Shown piece after piece: positions 9,511 to 19,321 of a stretch of 64,000 nucleotides of DNA; the stretch's first letter is position 1; each line of letters begins with the position of its first letter. The translations under genes and the position numbers were made by a program. This DNA is from Epibacterium ulvae (GTDB lineage: Bacteria; Pseudomonadota; Alphaproteobacteria; Rhodobacterales; Rhodobacteraceae): assembly GCF_018678075.1 (NCBI RefSeq), contig NZ_JAHHIR010000013.1, forward strand, positions 62,001 through 126,000. The letters are read 5' to 3'. The notes under the pieces were generated by a model, which searched no databases, was not told where the DNA came from, and was given only the letters and a program-made list of their open reading frames with translations.

Positions 9511-10811
9511 TATCCGACCCTTTCATAGACCAACGGCGGCACAGGCGGCGCGGTGTCTGCGACGGTGATCGCCGCAAGCACACTTTGCGCCGCGACCGCG
9601 CCCGCAGTTTGCGTGGCCGCGTGAACCACAGCCAATGGTGCACCGCTCTCGACAGGTTGGCCCAAACGCACGAGGTCGGACAGGCCGACAGAGGGATCAA
9701 TATCGTCGCTTTCCACCAATCGCCCGCCGCCCAAACGGACCACCGCATGCCCCAGGGCTTCGCCGTCTATTGCGGCGACAAAACCGCTGCGCGGCGCGGG
9801 CACCGGAATTTCTACGGGAGCCTTGGGCAGATAGCTCTGCCAGCGGGCGCCAAAGTCATCCGGCGCGCCCATCTCAACCAGCATCGCCACAAAACGATCA
9901 AGCGCTTCACCACGATCAATCGCGGCGCGCAGGGTGTCCTGTCCAGCCTCCTCGCTTGGGGCCAGACTACAATCCGCCAACAAACGCCCGCCCAAAATGG
10001 TCGCGATTTCGACCAACGGCCCGCCTGCACCAGACAGGGCGCGCATCGTCTCAGCAATTTCAAGCGCATTGCCCAGGGATCGAGCAAGCGGTTGATTCAT
10101 ATCGGTAATCATTGCCGTACAGGCACATCCCGCAGCTTGCGCAGTCTGGGTCAAGGCTGCTGCCAAGGCGCGCGCCTCACCGGGGGATTTCATAAACGCG
10201 CCGGACCCGACTTTGACATCCAGGATCAAGGCATCGGGGCTGGCGGCAAGCTTTTTGGACAGGATCGACGCGGTGATCAAATCCAGACTTTCCACCGTGC
10301 CGGTGACATCGCGGATCGCATAAAGACGTTTGTCCGCAGGCGCGATCGCTGCCGAGGCCCCGACAATGGCGCATCCGGTCTTGGCCACGATCGCCTTTAA
10401 CCGGGTTTCATTCACTTGGGTTGAAACACCCGGGATAGCCTCCAACTTGTCCAAGGTGCCACCCGTATGGCCCAGCCCGCGCCCGGAAATCATCGGCACA
10501 TAGGCCCCACAGGCGGCCAAGGCCGGGGCCAGGACCAAGGACACGCAATCGCCAACGCCGCCGGTGGAGTGTTTGTCCAGAACCGGCCCATCCAGATCCC
10601 AGTGGAACACATCGCCGGTGTCGCGCATGGCAAGCGTCAACGCAGAGCGGGCCGCCGTGTCCAGCCCTCGCCAACAGACCGCCATAGCAAAAGCACCCGC
10701 TTGCGCGTCGCTTACACTGCTATCGGCGAGGCCCTGCGCAAACCAGTTGAGGCTTTTCTCATCCGGCATTTTGCCCTGGCGAAGATCCGCGATGATCGCG
10801 CGCGCCTCCAT
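9510..10811 (-). CDS. deoA: Thymidine phosphorylase
   Basis: A 433-residue pyrimidine nucleoside phosphorylase. The family signature is present around the phosphate site as KHSTGGVGD, followed by SGRGLGHTGGTLDKLE. It cleaves thymidine (and deoxyuridine) with phosphate to give the base and deoxyribose 1-phosphate, the substrate of DeoB. It starts two bases after the cdd stop codon and its stop overlaps the deoB start, so it is in the middle of a tight operon. Confidence 0.97.
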   Translation of the reverse strand: MEARAIIADLRQGKMPDEKSLNWFAQGLADSSVSDAQAGAFAMAVCWRGLDTAARSALTLAMRDTGDVFHWDLDGPVLDKHSTGGVGDCVSLVLAPALAACGAYVPMISGRGLGHTGGTLDKLEAIPGVSTQVNETRLKAIVAKTGCAIVGASAAIAPADKRLYAIRDVTGTVESLDLITASILSKKLAASPDALILDVKVGSGAFMKSPGEARALAAALTQTAQAAGCACTAMITDMNQPLARSLGNALEIAETMRALSGAGGPLVEIATILGGRLLADCSLAPSEEAGQDTLRAAIDRGEALDRFVAMLVEMGAPDDFGARWQSYLPKAPVEIPVPAPRSGFVAAIDGEALGHAVVRLGGGRLVESDDIDPSVGLSDLVRLGQPVESGAPLAVVHAATQTAGAVAAQSVLAAITVADTAPPVPPLVYERVG

Positions 10812-10813
10812 GG

Positions 10814-11221
10814 TCAGTCCTGATCCAAGAAATCAGCGTCAAAGGATCCGGGTAGCAAATCGCCCACCGTCGTCTCACTTGTCACGCCATCCATTGTGGC
10901 CAGCGTGATCTTTGCATCGCCTTTGGCAAATTCAGCCAACTTTTGACGGCAGCCGCCGCATGGAGGCACCGGCGCGGGGCAGTCAGCGATCACAAAGGCC
11001 TCGACCAATTCGGTCTCACCCGCGGCAACCATCGCCGCGATTGCGCCTGCCTCGGCGCAGGTGCCTTCGGGATAGGCCGCATTTTCCACGTTGCAACCCG
11101 CATAGATCACACCCGAGGCGGATCGCACCGCCGCGCCAACTTTGAACTTTGAATACGGGGCATAGGCATTTTCGCGTACGGCCTGCGCTGCGGCTTTCAA
11201 GGTATCTGCCGATGAACTCAT
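10814..11221 (-). CDS. cdd: Cytidine deaminase
   Basis: A 135-residue zinc-dependent deaminase that turns (deoxy)cytidine into (deoxy)uridine. The catalytic motif is TCAEAGA (zinc Cys plus proton-shuttle Glu), and the second zinc pair is PPCGGC. I chose the ATG at 11221 because a GGAAGGAAG ribosome site lies just upstream; an in-frame non-ATG start at 11260 would add 13 residues not seen in the family. It is the first gene of the salvage operon, so the promoter should lie in 11222-11500. Confidence 0.95.
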   Translation of the reverse strand: MSSSADTLKAAAQAVRENAYAPYSKFKVGAAVRSASGVIYAGCNVENAAYPEGTCAEAGAIAAMVAAGETELVEAFVIADCPAPVPPCGGCRQKLAEFAKGDAKITLATMDGVTSETTVGDLLPGSFDADFLDQD

Positions 11222-11499
11222 GCTGCTTCCTTCCACATCTACCGCAGATCCCCACGGCAAAGGTCTTTTTTGATCAATTGGTCAGTTTTTATATGTGCCT
11301 TCAAAACCCAGTCTGCGCAAGTCGGTCCGAAGCGCAAGGGGCTCGTGGCGTGACCGTATGGACAATTGCGCGCCACGCAGCCCCCGATGCAGTTATCGCT
11401 AACGTCCCAACTGCACCGCTGGACACGTCAATTTCAGCCAACAAAGAAGCGCAAAATTATTCCTATCGGGTCAAAACCGGTTCCCAGACAGGGGCCTAT

Positions 11500-11515
11500 A
11501 GTTTAATGTTAAACT
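11500..11515. promoter_or_regulatory. Perfect inverted repeat upstream of malic enzyme
   Basis: AGTTTAATGTTAAACT is a perfect palindrome with seven-base arms and a two-base centre. It ends six bases before the GGGAGAG ribosome site of the malic enzyme gene. A dimeric regulator of MarR or similar type would be a natural ligand; no regulator gene is adjacent. Confidence 0.45.
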
Positions 11516-11533
11516 AAGTTTGGGAGAGCTGTT

Positions 11534-13804
11534 ATGTCCGATACAAAGACCCTGCGCGAAGACGCGTTGCATTACCATGAATACCCGCGCCCCGGTAAGC
11601 TGGAGATCCGCGCCACCAAACCGATGGAAAACGGCCGCGATCTGGCGCGCGCCTACTCACCTGGTGTTGCAGAGGCCTGCGTTGAAATCGCCAAGGATCC
11701 CACCGCCGCCGCCAAATACACCGCACGCGGCAACCTGGTGGCCGTCGTCACCAATGGCTCGGCCGTTTTGGGCCTCGGCAATATCGGCGCGCTGGCGTCA
11801 AAACCGGTGATGGAAGGCAAGGCCGTCCTGTTCAAGAAATTCGCCAGCATCGACTGTTTCGACATCGAGGTGAACGAAACGGACCCCGAGAAACTGGCCG
11901 ATATCGTCTGCGCGTTGGAGCCGACCTTTGGCGCCATCAACCTGGAAGACATCAAGGCGCCCGATTGTTTTATCGTCGAAAAACTATGTCGCGAGCGGAT
12001 GAATATTCCGGTCTTTCACGACGACCAGCACGGCACGGCCATTGTTGTTGGCGCGGCGGCCACCAATGCGCTCAAGGTTGCGGGCAAGTCGTTTGAGGAC
12101 ATCAAAGTCGTCTCAACCGGTGGCGGCGCTGCCGGGATCGCCTGTCTCAATATGCTGCTGACCCTTGGGGTAAAGCGCGAGAATGTCTGGCTCTGCGATA
12201 TCGAAGGGCTGGTCTATGAGGGTCGCGAAAAAGACATGACCCCGCAAAAGGCGGAGTATGCACAAGGCACAACAGCGGCGTCGCTGGCGGATGTGATTGA
12301 TGGTGCGGATCTGTTCCTCGGCCTCTCTGGTCCGGGCGTTTTGAAGCCAGAAATGGTTGCAAAAATGGCTAACCGGCCGATCATCTTTGCACTGGCCAAT
12401 CCCACGCCCGAGATCATGCCCGAAGAGGCGCGCGCGGTAAAACCAGATGCGATCATCGCCACCGGGCGCAGCGATTTCCCCAATCAGGTCAACAACGTCC
12501 TGTGCTTCCCCTTTATCTTCCGCGGCGCGCTGGATGTGGGCGCCACCGAGATCAACGAAGAGATGAAGGTCGCCTGTGTAGAAGGCATCGCCGAATTGGC
12601 GCGCGCCACCACCAGTGCCGAGGCCGCCGCCGCCTATAAGGGCGAGCAGCTGACCTTTGGCGCGGATTACCTGATCCCCAAACCCTTTGACCCGCGTCTG
12701 TCCGAGGTTGTCGCCAAAGCCGTGGCCAAGGCCGCGATGGAGACCGGCGTTGCAACACGCCCCATGGATCTGGAGAATTACCGCGACCAGCTGAATGCCG
12801 GTGTGTTTAAATCCGCCATGCTGATGCGCCCGGTGTTCCAGGCCGCCGCCACCGCCAGCCGTCGCATTGTTTTTGCCGAAGGCGAAGACGAGCGTGTGCT
12901 GCGCGCAGCCCAAGCGATCCTAGAAGAGACAACTGAACGTCCGATCCTGATTGGCCGTCCCGATGTGATCAACCAACGCTGCGAGCGCCTGGGCCTGTCG
13001 ATCCGCCCGGACCGCGAGTTTGAACTTGTGAACCCGGAAAACGACCCACGCTATCGCGACTATTGGGGCACGTATCACGAGCTGATGGCCCGCAAAGGCG
13101 GCACCCCCGATCTGGCCCGTGCGATCATGCGCACCAACACCACCGCGATCGGCTCTGTCATGGTGCATCGCGGCGATGCCGACAGTCTGATTTGCGGCAC
13201 CTTTGGCGAGTATCGCTGGCACCTGAATTATGTGACCCAGGTTCTGGGCAATGAGACATACCAGCCCGATGGTGCCCTGTCCCTGATGATCCTTGAGGAT
13301 GGGCCCTTGTTCCTGGCCGATACCCACGTCTGGTCCCTGCCCACCCCCGAACAGCTGGCCAGTGTCGCCATTGGTGCGGCCCGTCATGCGCGCCGTTTCG
13401 GGGTCGAGCCCAAGATCGCCTTTTGCTCACAGTCGCAATTCGGCAACCAGGGTATTGGGTCCGGCGCTCGTCTGCGTGAGGCCATCACCCTGCTCGATGG
13501 AATGGACACCGATTTCGAGTATGAGGGCGAGATGAACATCGACGCCGCCCTTGATGCCGATTTGCGGGACCGTCTATTGCCCGGCAACCGGCTGACCGGC
13601 GCTGCAAATGTTCTGATCTTTGGTCATGCAGATGCGGCCTCTGGCGTGCGCAATATCCTCAAGACCAAGGGCAACGGTCTGGCCGTCGGCCCCATCCTGA
13701 TGGGCATGGGTAACCGGGCACATATCGTGACCCCATCCGTCACCGCGCGCGGTCTGTTGAATATGGCTGCCATCGCCGGCACCCCTGTGGCGCACTACGG
13801 CTAA
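11534..13804 (+). CDS. maeB: NADP-dependent malic enzyme with phosphotransacetylase-like C-terminus
   Basis: A 756-residue two-module protein. Residues 1 to about 430 form the malic enzyme, which oxidatively decarboxylates malate to pyruvate and supplies [16 protein letters not shown] and the Rossmann segment [14 protein letters not shown] are visible. Residues from about 440 on form a phosphotransacetylase-like domain ([25 protein letters not shown]-type end) that in this family is thought to be regulatory rather than catalytic. The start is supported by a GGGAGAG ribosome site. The protein fits growth on C4 acids and on acetyl-CoA-yielding substrates. Confidence 0.95.
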   Translation: MSDTKTLREDALHYHEYPRPGKLEIRATKPMENGRDLARAYSPGVAEACVEIAKDPTAAAKYTARGNLVAVVTNGSAVLGLGNIGALASKPVMEGKAVLFKKFASIDCFDIEVNETDPEKLADIVCALEPTFGAINLEDIKAPDCFIVEKLCRERMNIPVFHDDQHGTAIVVGAAATNALKVAGKSFEDIKVVSTGGGAAGIACLNMLLTLGVKRENVWLCDIEGLVYEGREKDMTPQKAEYAQGTTAASLADVIDGADLFLGLSGPGVLKPEMVAKMANRPIIFALANPTPEIMPEEARAVKPDAIIATGRSDFPNQVNNVLCFPFIFRGALDVGATEINEEMKVACVEGIAELARATTSAEAAAAYKGEQLTFGADYLIPKPFDPRLSEVVAKAVAKAAMETGVATRPMDLENYRDQLNAGVFKSAMLMRPVFQAAATASRRIVFAEGEDERVLRAAQAILEETTERPILIGRPDVINQRCERLGLSIRPDREFELVNPENDPRYRDYWGTYHELMARKGGTPDLARAIMRTNTTAIGSVMVHRGDADSLICGTFGEYRWHLNYVTQVLGNETYQPDGALSLMILEDGPLFLADTHVWSLPTPEQLASVAIGAARHARRFGVEPKIAFCSQSQFGNQGIGSGARLREAITLLDGMDTDFEYEGEMNIDAALDADLRDRLLPGNRLTGAANVLIFGHADAASGVRNILKTKGNGLAVGPILMGMGNRAHIVTPSVTARGLLNMAAIAGTPVAHYG

Positions 13805-13811
13805 TACAAAC

Positions 13812-14387
13812 TCACTCTCTGCGGATCCGCGCCAGGATCCGCAGCTTGATCTTGGGCCCGACCAGATTGGCATAACCGCCCGCCCCAAACGCATGGCGGT
13901 CCAGCTCGCCCGTCAACAAGATGCTCAACCGGTCCAGATCCGCAACTGCACTGCCCCTTTGGCGAAACAGCTGCGCATCCATCACGATCTCTTGCGTCAC
14001 GCCTTTGACTGTCAGATCACCGCGCAGCTGCGCCTTGTGCACCGTTCCCGAAATATCACGCGCGACAAAGCGGATGTCGCCGTGACGGGCCACATCCAGA
14101 ACCTGCGCGCTTTTCATCGCTTCGGTGGCAAACAAGAACCCAGCCCGCGCCTGACGGGCATTCAACGTGACCTCAATCTCACTGTTTTCTATGTGATTGA
14201 GGTCGATGTCCAAACTGGCCGACGAAACCGGCATCTGCCCCATCGTGGCGCGTCCATCCAAGTAATAGGTGAACCCCACTTCGCTTGCATCGCGCTCTAG
14301 CAGATAAAGCTGCGGCGCAGCCAGCAGCGCGCTGCTGCCGGACAGAAGGATGGCTGCACACAAGGATAGTCTCTTTATATAGGGCAC
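13812..14387 (-). CDS. YceI-family exported protein
   Basis: About 191 residues with a signal peptide (hydrophobic core LCAAILLSGSSALLAA) and a YceI-type lipocalin-like beta barrel. Typical features are the N-terminal ASEVGFTYYLDG, the central SASLDIDLNHIENS and the DLTVKGVTQEIVMDA strand pair. YceI proteins bind isoprenoid or fatty-acid-like ligands in the periplasm; the ligand here is unknown. I chose the GTG at 14387, which has GGAG seven bases upstream; a TTG at 14432 is the alternative and would put 15 residues ahead of the signal peptide. It is convergent with maeB, seven bases apart. Confidence 0.85.
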   Translation of the reverse strand: MPYIKRLSLCAAILLSGSSALLAAPQLYLLERDASEVGFTYYLDGRATMGQMPVSSASLDIDLNHIENSEIEVTLNARQARAGFLFATEAMKSAQVLDVARHGDIRFVARDISGTVHKAQLRGDLTVKGVTQEIVMDAQLFRQRGSAVADLDRLSILLTGELDRHAFGAGGYANLVGPKIKLRILARIRRE

Positions 14388-14545
14388 TCGAACGCTCCAC
14401 TTGATTTGGCTTCCTCCCAAGACATAGGGCAACGGGGTTCAGCCGCCGCTCATGTCGTATCACGTTCGCTTGAAGCGTGTATCAGACGGACGCGGTTGCT
14501 GCGGTTGCTGCCTCACAACACGCATTGCGAGAATTGCCGCGATGT

Positions 14546-14717
14546 TTTGCAAACTGGGACACGGTTAACCTGAGGATTTGCAGACTTCGCGACTTTGCAA
14601 AATTATTCCGACTGAATTTGTAAACTCTGCACAATAGGCGCGAAATCCCGTTCCAAATGCGTCAATTCGTTTACAAAACTTACGCATATCCCCCGCGTAT
14701 GCTTGCCAGTTTGCAAA
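14546..14717. promoter_or_regulatory. Cluster of TTTGCAAA operator-like octamers upstream of prpE
   Basis: Six octamers of the TTTGCAAA type lie in the prpE upstream region. Three are perfect (14546-14553, 14594-14601, 14710-14717) and three differ at one position (TTTGCAGA 14577-14584, TTTGTAAA 14617-14624, TTTACAAA 14670-14677). From memory, the short-chain fatty acyl-CoA regulator family (ScfR, for example PccR of Rhodobacter sphaeroides) binds TTTGCAAA pairs upstream of propionyl-CoA genes. Regulation of prpE by such a protein is a good inference. Apart from these sites I see no gene in 14388-14754. Confidence 0.7.
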
Positions 14718-14754
14718 CTCGTCGCCTACGCAAGAGTGAGGGAGGACATTTACC

Positions 14755-16647
14755 ATGGGTTATCGCGATATTTATTCCACCTGGCAGGCCGATCCAGAGG
14801 CCTTTTGGATGGACGCCGCTAAGGGGATCGACTGGGTCACCGCGCCAAACACAGCGCTCACGGACACGGGAGACGGGCTCTATGAATGGTTTGCAGATGC
14901 CACAGTAAACACTTGCTGGAACGCCGTCGACCGCCATGTCGAGGCGGGGCGCGGAGAGCAGACCGCCATTATTTATGACAGCCCTATCACCCACACCAAA
15001 CGCGAGATCTCATATGTGGAACTGCGCAACCGGGTGGCCACGCTGGCCGGTGCCTTGCGTGCAAAAGGTGTCGAAAAAGGTGACCGAGTCATTATCTATA
15101 TGCCGATGATCCCCGAAGCGCTTGAGGCTATGTTGGCCTGTGCCCGCCTTGGCGCGGTGCATTCCGTGGTCTTTGGTGGTTTTGCCGCAAATGAGCTGGC
15201 GGTGCGGATTGATGATGCCACCCCCAAGGCGATTATCGCCGCCTCCTGCGGAATGGAGCCGGGGCGCGTTGTCCACTACAAACCACTGCTGGACAGTGCC
15301 ATTGAACTGGCCGCCCACAAACCGGACTTCTGCGTTGTCTTCCAACGTGAACAAGAGGTCGCGCAGCTGATGGAAGGGCGCGACTACAATTGGCACGGCT
15401 TCCAATACGGTGTGGAACCGGCCGAATGTGTCCCGGTTGAGGGCAACCACCCGGCCTATATCCTGTATACCTCTGGCACAACCGGCGCGCCCAAGGGTGT
15501 GATCCGCCACACCGCCGGCCAGTTGGTCGCGCTGAACTGGTCGATGAAGAACATCTATAACGTCGCGCCCGGCGATGTGTTCTGGGCCGCCTCTGATGTG
15601 GGGTGGGTCGTGGGGCATTCCTATATCTGTTACGGCCCGCTGATCCACGGCAACACCACCATCGTGTTCGAAGGCAAGCCGGTCGGCACCCCCGATGCAG
15701 GCACCTTCTGGCGGGTGATCGAAGAACATAACGTCACCAGCTTCTTCACCGCCCCCACCGCCTTTCGCGCGGTCAAGCGTGAGGACCCGACGGGGGACTG
15801 CATCACCAAATACGATCTCTCCTGCCTCAAACAGGTCTATCTGGCCGGGGAACGCGCCGATCCCGATACCATTATCTGGGCGCAGCAGCATTTGAATGTC
15901 CCCGTTGTGGATCACTGGTGGCAGACCGAAACCGGTTGGGCCATCGCTGCCAACCCGCTTGGCATCGAAGAGTTGCCTACCAAGCTCGGCTCCCCTGCCG
16001 TGCCGATGCCAGGCTATCACGTCGAAATCCTGGACAATGCGGGACAGCCGGTGCCCGCAGGCACGCTTGGCGCGATTGCGATCAAACTGCCCCTGCCACC
16101 AGGAACGTTGCCCACGTTGTGGAACGCCGAAGACCGGTTCCGGAAAAGCTACCTGACCACCTTCCCCGGCTATTACGAGACGGGCGATGCCGGCATGATT
16201 GACGAGGACGGCTATATCTCGATCATGGCGCGCACCGATGATGTGATCAATGTTGCGGGCCACCGTCTGTCGACCGGAGGTATGGAAGAGGTTCTGGCAG
16301 GCCATCCAGATGTTGCCGAATGCGCGGTGATTGGCGTGACCGACGCGCTCAAAGGGCAGCTGCCCATCGGGTTTTTGTGCCTGAATGCTGGCTGCGCGCG
16401 CGATCACAGCGACATCACCCAGGAAGTGGTCAAACGGGTGCGTGAAAAGATCGGCCCGGTTGCGGCCTTCAAACGCGCGGTGGTGGTCGAACGCCTGCCC
16501 AAGACACGCTCTGGCAAGATCCTGCGTGGCACCATGGTGAACATCGCCGATGGCATGCCGTTCAAAATGCCCGCAACCATTGATGACCCGGCAATCCTGG
16601 ACGAGATCAAGACGGCGCTGCAAACCTTGGGATATGCGCCAGATTAA
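14755..16647 (+). CDS. prpE: Propionate-CoA ligase
   Basis: A 630-residue AMP-forming acyl-CoA synthetase, cytosolic, that activates propionate (and perhaps acetate) to the CoA ester. The P-loop-like A3 motif reads YTSGTTGAPKG, the ATP-binding WWQTETGW is present, and the catalytic C-terminal Lys lies in KTRSGKILRG. The N-terminus and the sequence DAAKGIDW match PrpE rather than Acs. A GGAGG ribosome site precedes the ATG. The upstream octamer cluster supports control by propionyl-CoA level. Confidence 0.93.
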   Translation: MGYRDIYSTWQADPEAFWMDAAKGIDWVTAPNTALTDTGDGLYEWFADATVNTCWNAVDRHVEAGRGEQTAIIYDSPITHTKREISYVELRNRVATLAGALRAKGVEKGDRVIIYMPMIPEALEAMLACARLGAVHSVVFGGFAANELAVRIDDATPKAIIAASCGMEPGRVVHYKPLLDSAIELAAHKPDFCVVFQREQEVAQLMEGRDYNWHGFQYGVEPAECVPVEGNHPAYILYTSGTTGAPKGVIRHTAGQLVALNWSMKNIYNVAPGDVFWAASDVGWVVGHSYICYGPLIHGNTTIVFEGKPVGTPDAGTFWRVIEEHNVTSFFTAPTAFRAVKREDPTGDCITKYDLSCLKQVYLAGERADPDTIIWAQQHLNVPVVDHWWQTETGWAIAANPLGIEELPTKLGSPAVPMPGYHVEILDNAGQPVPAGTLGAIAIKLPLPPGTLPTLWNAEDRFRKSYLTTFPGYYETGDAGMIDEDGYISIMARTDDVINVAGHRLSTGGMEEVLAGHPDVAECAVIGVTDALKGQLPIGFLCLNAGCARDHSDITQEVVKRVREKIGPVAAFKRAVVVERLPKTRSGKILRGTMVNIADGMPFKMPATIDDPAILDEIKTALQTLGYAPD

Positions 16648-16806
16648 CGGTTTTACTGGCGCTTTTCGCAGGCTGCCAATTGCCTGTTAACCCCTCATTA
16701 ACCCATGCCTCTTTTTAGCGCGTCGCGGATTTCTTCCGCGGCGTCTCTTCGCGTTTTACTTGCAACCTTAAGCATGCGTTCTAGTCTCCGAAGGAGGAGA
16801 GAACAC

Positions 16807-18240
16807 ATGAAAAATCAAGAGACCTGGCGCTTGGACGCCAGCGGGTTAACTGTGTTGACCCGCACAGGAGCAGTGACCGCAGAAAAGATCACATCCGACG
16901 CGTTGGCGCGGTTGGATGCGGTCAACCCGAACCTCAACGCCGTGGTGGAAACCCTACGGGACGAGGCGTTGGAAACCGCCCAGGCGCTGGACAAGACACG
17001 CGCTGACGGCGCGCCCTGTGGCCCGCTGCACGGCGTGCCGGTCACGATCAAGATCAATGTGGACCAAAAGGGATGCGCCACCTCGAACGGGGTTGTCGCG
17101 CTCAAAGACTTGATCGCCCCCGAGGATGCTCCTGTGGTGGCGAACCTGAAAAAAGCGGGCGCCGTCATCATCGGGCGCACCAATACGTCCGAGTTTTCCT
17201 TTCGCGCCGATACCGACAATCCGCTGTTTGGCCGTACACAAAATCCCTGGGGTGCGCATCTCTCCGCCGGCGGCTCTTCCGGTGGGGCTGGCGCGGCCGT
17301 GATGGCAGGGATCGGCACGTTGGCACATGGCAATGACATTGGCGGCTCTTTGCGGTTTCCGGCAGCAGCCACCGGTGCTGTGACGTTGAAACCGGGGCTG
17401 GGACGTGTGCCCGCCTGGAACCCGAGCCAAAGTGGCGAGCGTGGGCTGCTCGCACAAAGCATGTCTGTTCAAGGATTGCTGACACGGTCTGCGCGCGATC
17501 TGGATCTGTCGATGCCATCGTTGATTGCCGCAGATGCGCGCGACCCGCTGCACAGCCCCGCGCCGTGGCAGGGTAAACCGATCGACGGGCCCATCCGGGT
17601 GGCTATGACCCGTGAGACATATGGCTATGACCTGCACCCGGATGTGGATGCCGCCCTAGAAGCCGCCCAAGACGCTTTGGTTGAGGCAGGCTACCGTGTC
17701 GAAGAGGTTGAAACACCCAGCGTGTTCGAAGCCGGGCGCATCGGGTATCGCGCCTTGCTGGGGGAAGTCAAAACGCTGATGGGGCGCGACATCACCGATA
17801 TGGGGTCCGAGACCATCCGCAACGTTTTCGCCAGCTACTATCAGGAGTTCTCCCCCCTGTGCGGCACCGATCTGTTGCGGGTGATGTCGGAACGCAGCCG
17901 CTTTATGCGGGATTGGAACCAATTTCTGGCGCGGTATCCGCTGGTTCTGTCGCCCTTCATGTTCCGCCCCTTCTTTGCGCCGGGCCGCGATACCGAAGGG
18001 CACGACGGGGTGCAGGAGGTTCTGGGCGAAGCGATCTATTCTTATGCGATGAATTTTCTCGGCCTGCCTGCGGTCTGCCTGCCGGCGCGGCTGGCAACGG
18101 GACCTGCAGGGCCCCAGCCGATCAACGTGCAAATCATCGCGCAGCGGTGGCGCGAAGATCTGGCCGTTTCGGCCGCCCAAGCGATCGAGGATCGTTTGGG
18201 GCAGATGTGTCATCCCCTGTGGGAGATAATGGAGGGCTAA
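16807..18240 (+). CDS. Amidase (amidase-signature family)
   Basis: A 477-residue amidase-signature hydrolase. The catalytic triad can be placed: Lys in VTIKINVDQKG, the cis-Ser in SAGGSSGGAG and the nucleophile Ser in the GGSLRFPAA region. Members hydrolyse diverse amides; the substrate is not evident, and the missing gatB/gatC neighbours argue against a tRNA amidotransferase. I chose the ATG at 16807, directly after a strong AGGAGG; the open frame runs 34 codons further upstream. It is monocistronic and convergent with proV. Confidence 0.92.
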   Translation: MKNQETWRLDASGLTVLTRTGAVTAEKITSDALARLDAVNPNLNAVVETLRDEALETAQALDKTRADGAPCGPLHGVPVTIKINVDQKGCATSNGVVALKDLIAPEDAPVVANLKKAGAVIIGRTNTSEFSFRADTDNPLFGRTQNPWGAHLSAGGSSGGAGAAVMAGIGTLAHGNDIGGSLRFPAAATGAVTLKPGLGRVPAWNPSQSGERGLLAQSMSVQGLLTRSARDLDLSMPSLIAADARDPLHSPAPWQGKPIDGPIRVAMTRETYGYDLHPDVDAALEAAQDALVEAGYRVEEVETPSVFEAGRIGYRALLGEVKTLMGRDITDMGSETIRNVFASYYQEFSPLCGTDLLRVMSERSRFMRDWNQFLARYPLVLSPFMFRPFFAPGRDTEGHDGVQEVLGEAIYSYAMNFLGLPAVCLPARLATGPAGPQPINVQIIAQRWREDLAVSAAQAIEDRLGQMCHPLWEIMEG

Positions 18241-18260
18241 GCCGCCCTCCACCGTTTCAA

Positions 18261-19313
18261 TTACAGCGTGCGTTTGCCTTCGGAGGCGCGGGTCGGCACC
18301 AGCGCCTGCATCAGTCGCCCCATATGCAAAACGCCAACCGGCGCGCCGCTTCCATTGGTCACCCGATAAGAGGCATCGGTTTTCCCGCCGCTCAGCGCAA
18401 TGACCTGCTCCAACGTGGTTTCCTGGTCGATCTCATCCGAGATCGCCTCATCTGTGTTGGGCTCCATGATGGAGCGTACCCGCAGAACCCGCGCCCGGTT
18501 GATGTCAGAGATGAAGTCCACGATATAGTCATCTTCGGGCTGCAACAGAATATGCTGTGGCTCCCCCTGCTGGATCACTTTACCGTCCTTCAAGATCACC
18601 AGATGGTCCGCCAGTTTCAGCGCCTCATCCAGGTCATGGCTGATAAAGACGATGGTCTTGGCCAGCTCCTTTTGCAGCTCCAACAACAGGTTCTGCATGT
18701 CGGTCCGGATCAGCGGATCCAGCGCCGAGAACGCCTCGTCCATCAACATGATCGGCGCATTTGACGTCAGCGCGCGGGCGATGCCCACACGTTGCTGCAT
18801 GCCACCGGACAGTTGATGGGGATAGCGGTCCTCGAAGCCGGCCAGACCAACCCGCTCCAGCCATTTGATGGCATCCGCGCGATAGGATTTGGCCTCCTCC
18901 CCGCGCACAATCGGGGCCAGGGCGACATTTTCCAGAACGGTCCGGTGCGGCAACAGAGCGAAGTGCTGAAACACCATCGACATCTGCGTGCGCCGCATCT
19001 CGCGCAGGGCAGTATCATCCAGCTCCAGCACATTGTCGCCCTGAACCAGAACCTCTCCCGCTGTGGGGTCAATCAACCGATTCACGTGACGGATCAGGGT
19101 GGATTTACCAGAGCCCGAAAGCCCCATGATCACCGTGATCTCACCCTGTTTCATATCGACGTTGATGTCCTGCAGGCCCAACACGTGACCGTGTTTTTCC
19201 AACAGCTCATCCTTGCCCATGCCGGCATAGACATGGTCCATCATTGTCTCAGGCTCAGCGCCAAAGATCTTGTACAGCTTGCGGATCGAAATCATCACAT
19301 CGTTGGTCATCAT
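18261..19313 (-). CDS. proV: Glycine betaine/proline ABC transporter, ATPase
   Basis: A 350-residue ATPase of the betaine/proline uptake system. Walker A is MGLSGSGKST, the signature is LSGGMQQR, and Walker B is IMLMDEAFSALDP. The C-terminal part ends in a CBS-like segment (SYRVTNGSGAPVGVLHMGRL), as in ProV/OpuAA, where it senses ionic strength. The gene starts eight bases after proW. Two consecutive ATGs are present; the second, at 19310, has better spacing from AAGGAGG. The system imports compatible solutes or betaine as a nutrient. Confidence 0.95.
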   Translation of the reverse strand: MMTNDVMISIRKLYKIFGAEPETMMDHVYAGMGKDELLEKHGHVLGLQDINVDMKQGEITVIMGLSGSGKSTLIRHVNRLIDPTAGEVLVQGDNVLELDDTALREMRRTQMSMVFQHFALLPHRTVLENVALAPIVRGEEAKSYRADAIKWLERVGLAGFEDRYPHQLSGGMQQRVGIARALTSNAPIMLMDEAFSALDPLIRTDMQNLLLELQKELAKTIVFISHDLDEALKLADHLVILKDGKVIQQGEPQHILLQPEDDYIVDFISDINRARVLRVRSIMEPNTDEAISDEIDQETTLEQVIALSGGKTDASYRVTNGSGAPVGVLHMGRLMQALVPTRASEGKRTL

Positions 19314-19321
19314 CGCCCTCC

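Noticed and set aside
12113-12913. 266-codon open frame on the minus strand
   Set aside because: Antisense of maeB; Gly/His-rich shadow.
13819-13844. Perfect ten-base inverted repeat (CTGCGGATCC and GGATCCGCAG) at the maeB/YceI junction
   Set aside because: It lies within the last YceI codons and has no T run on either strand, so I do not call it a terminator.
15010-16623. 537-codon open frame on the minus strand
   Set aside because: Antisense of prpE, which has complete AMP-ligase motifs; no ribosome site or family signal.
18231-18250. Seven-pair hairpin over the amidase stop codon
   Set aside because: No T run follows on either strand; too weak to call as a terminator between the convergent amidase and proV genes.
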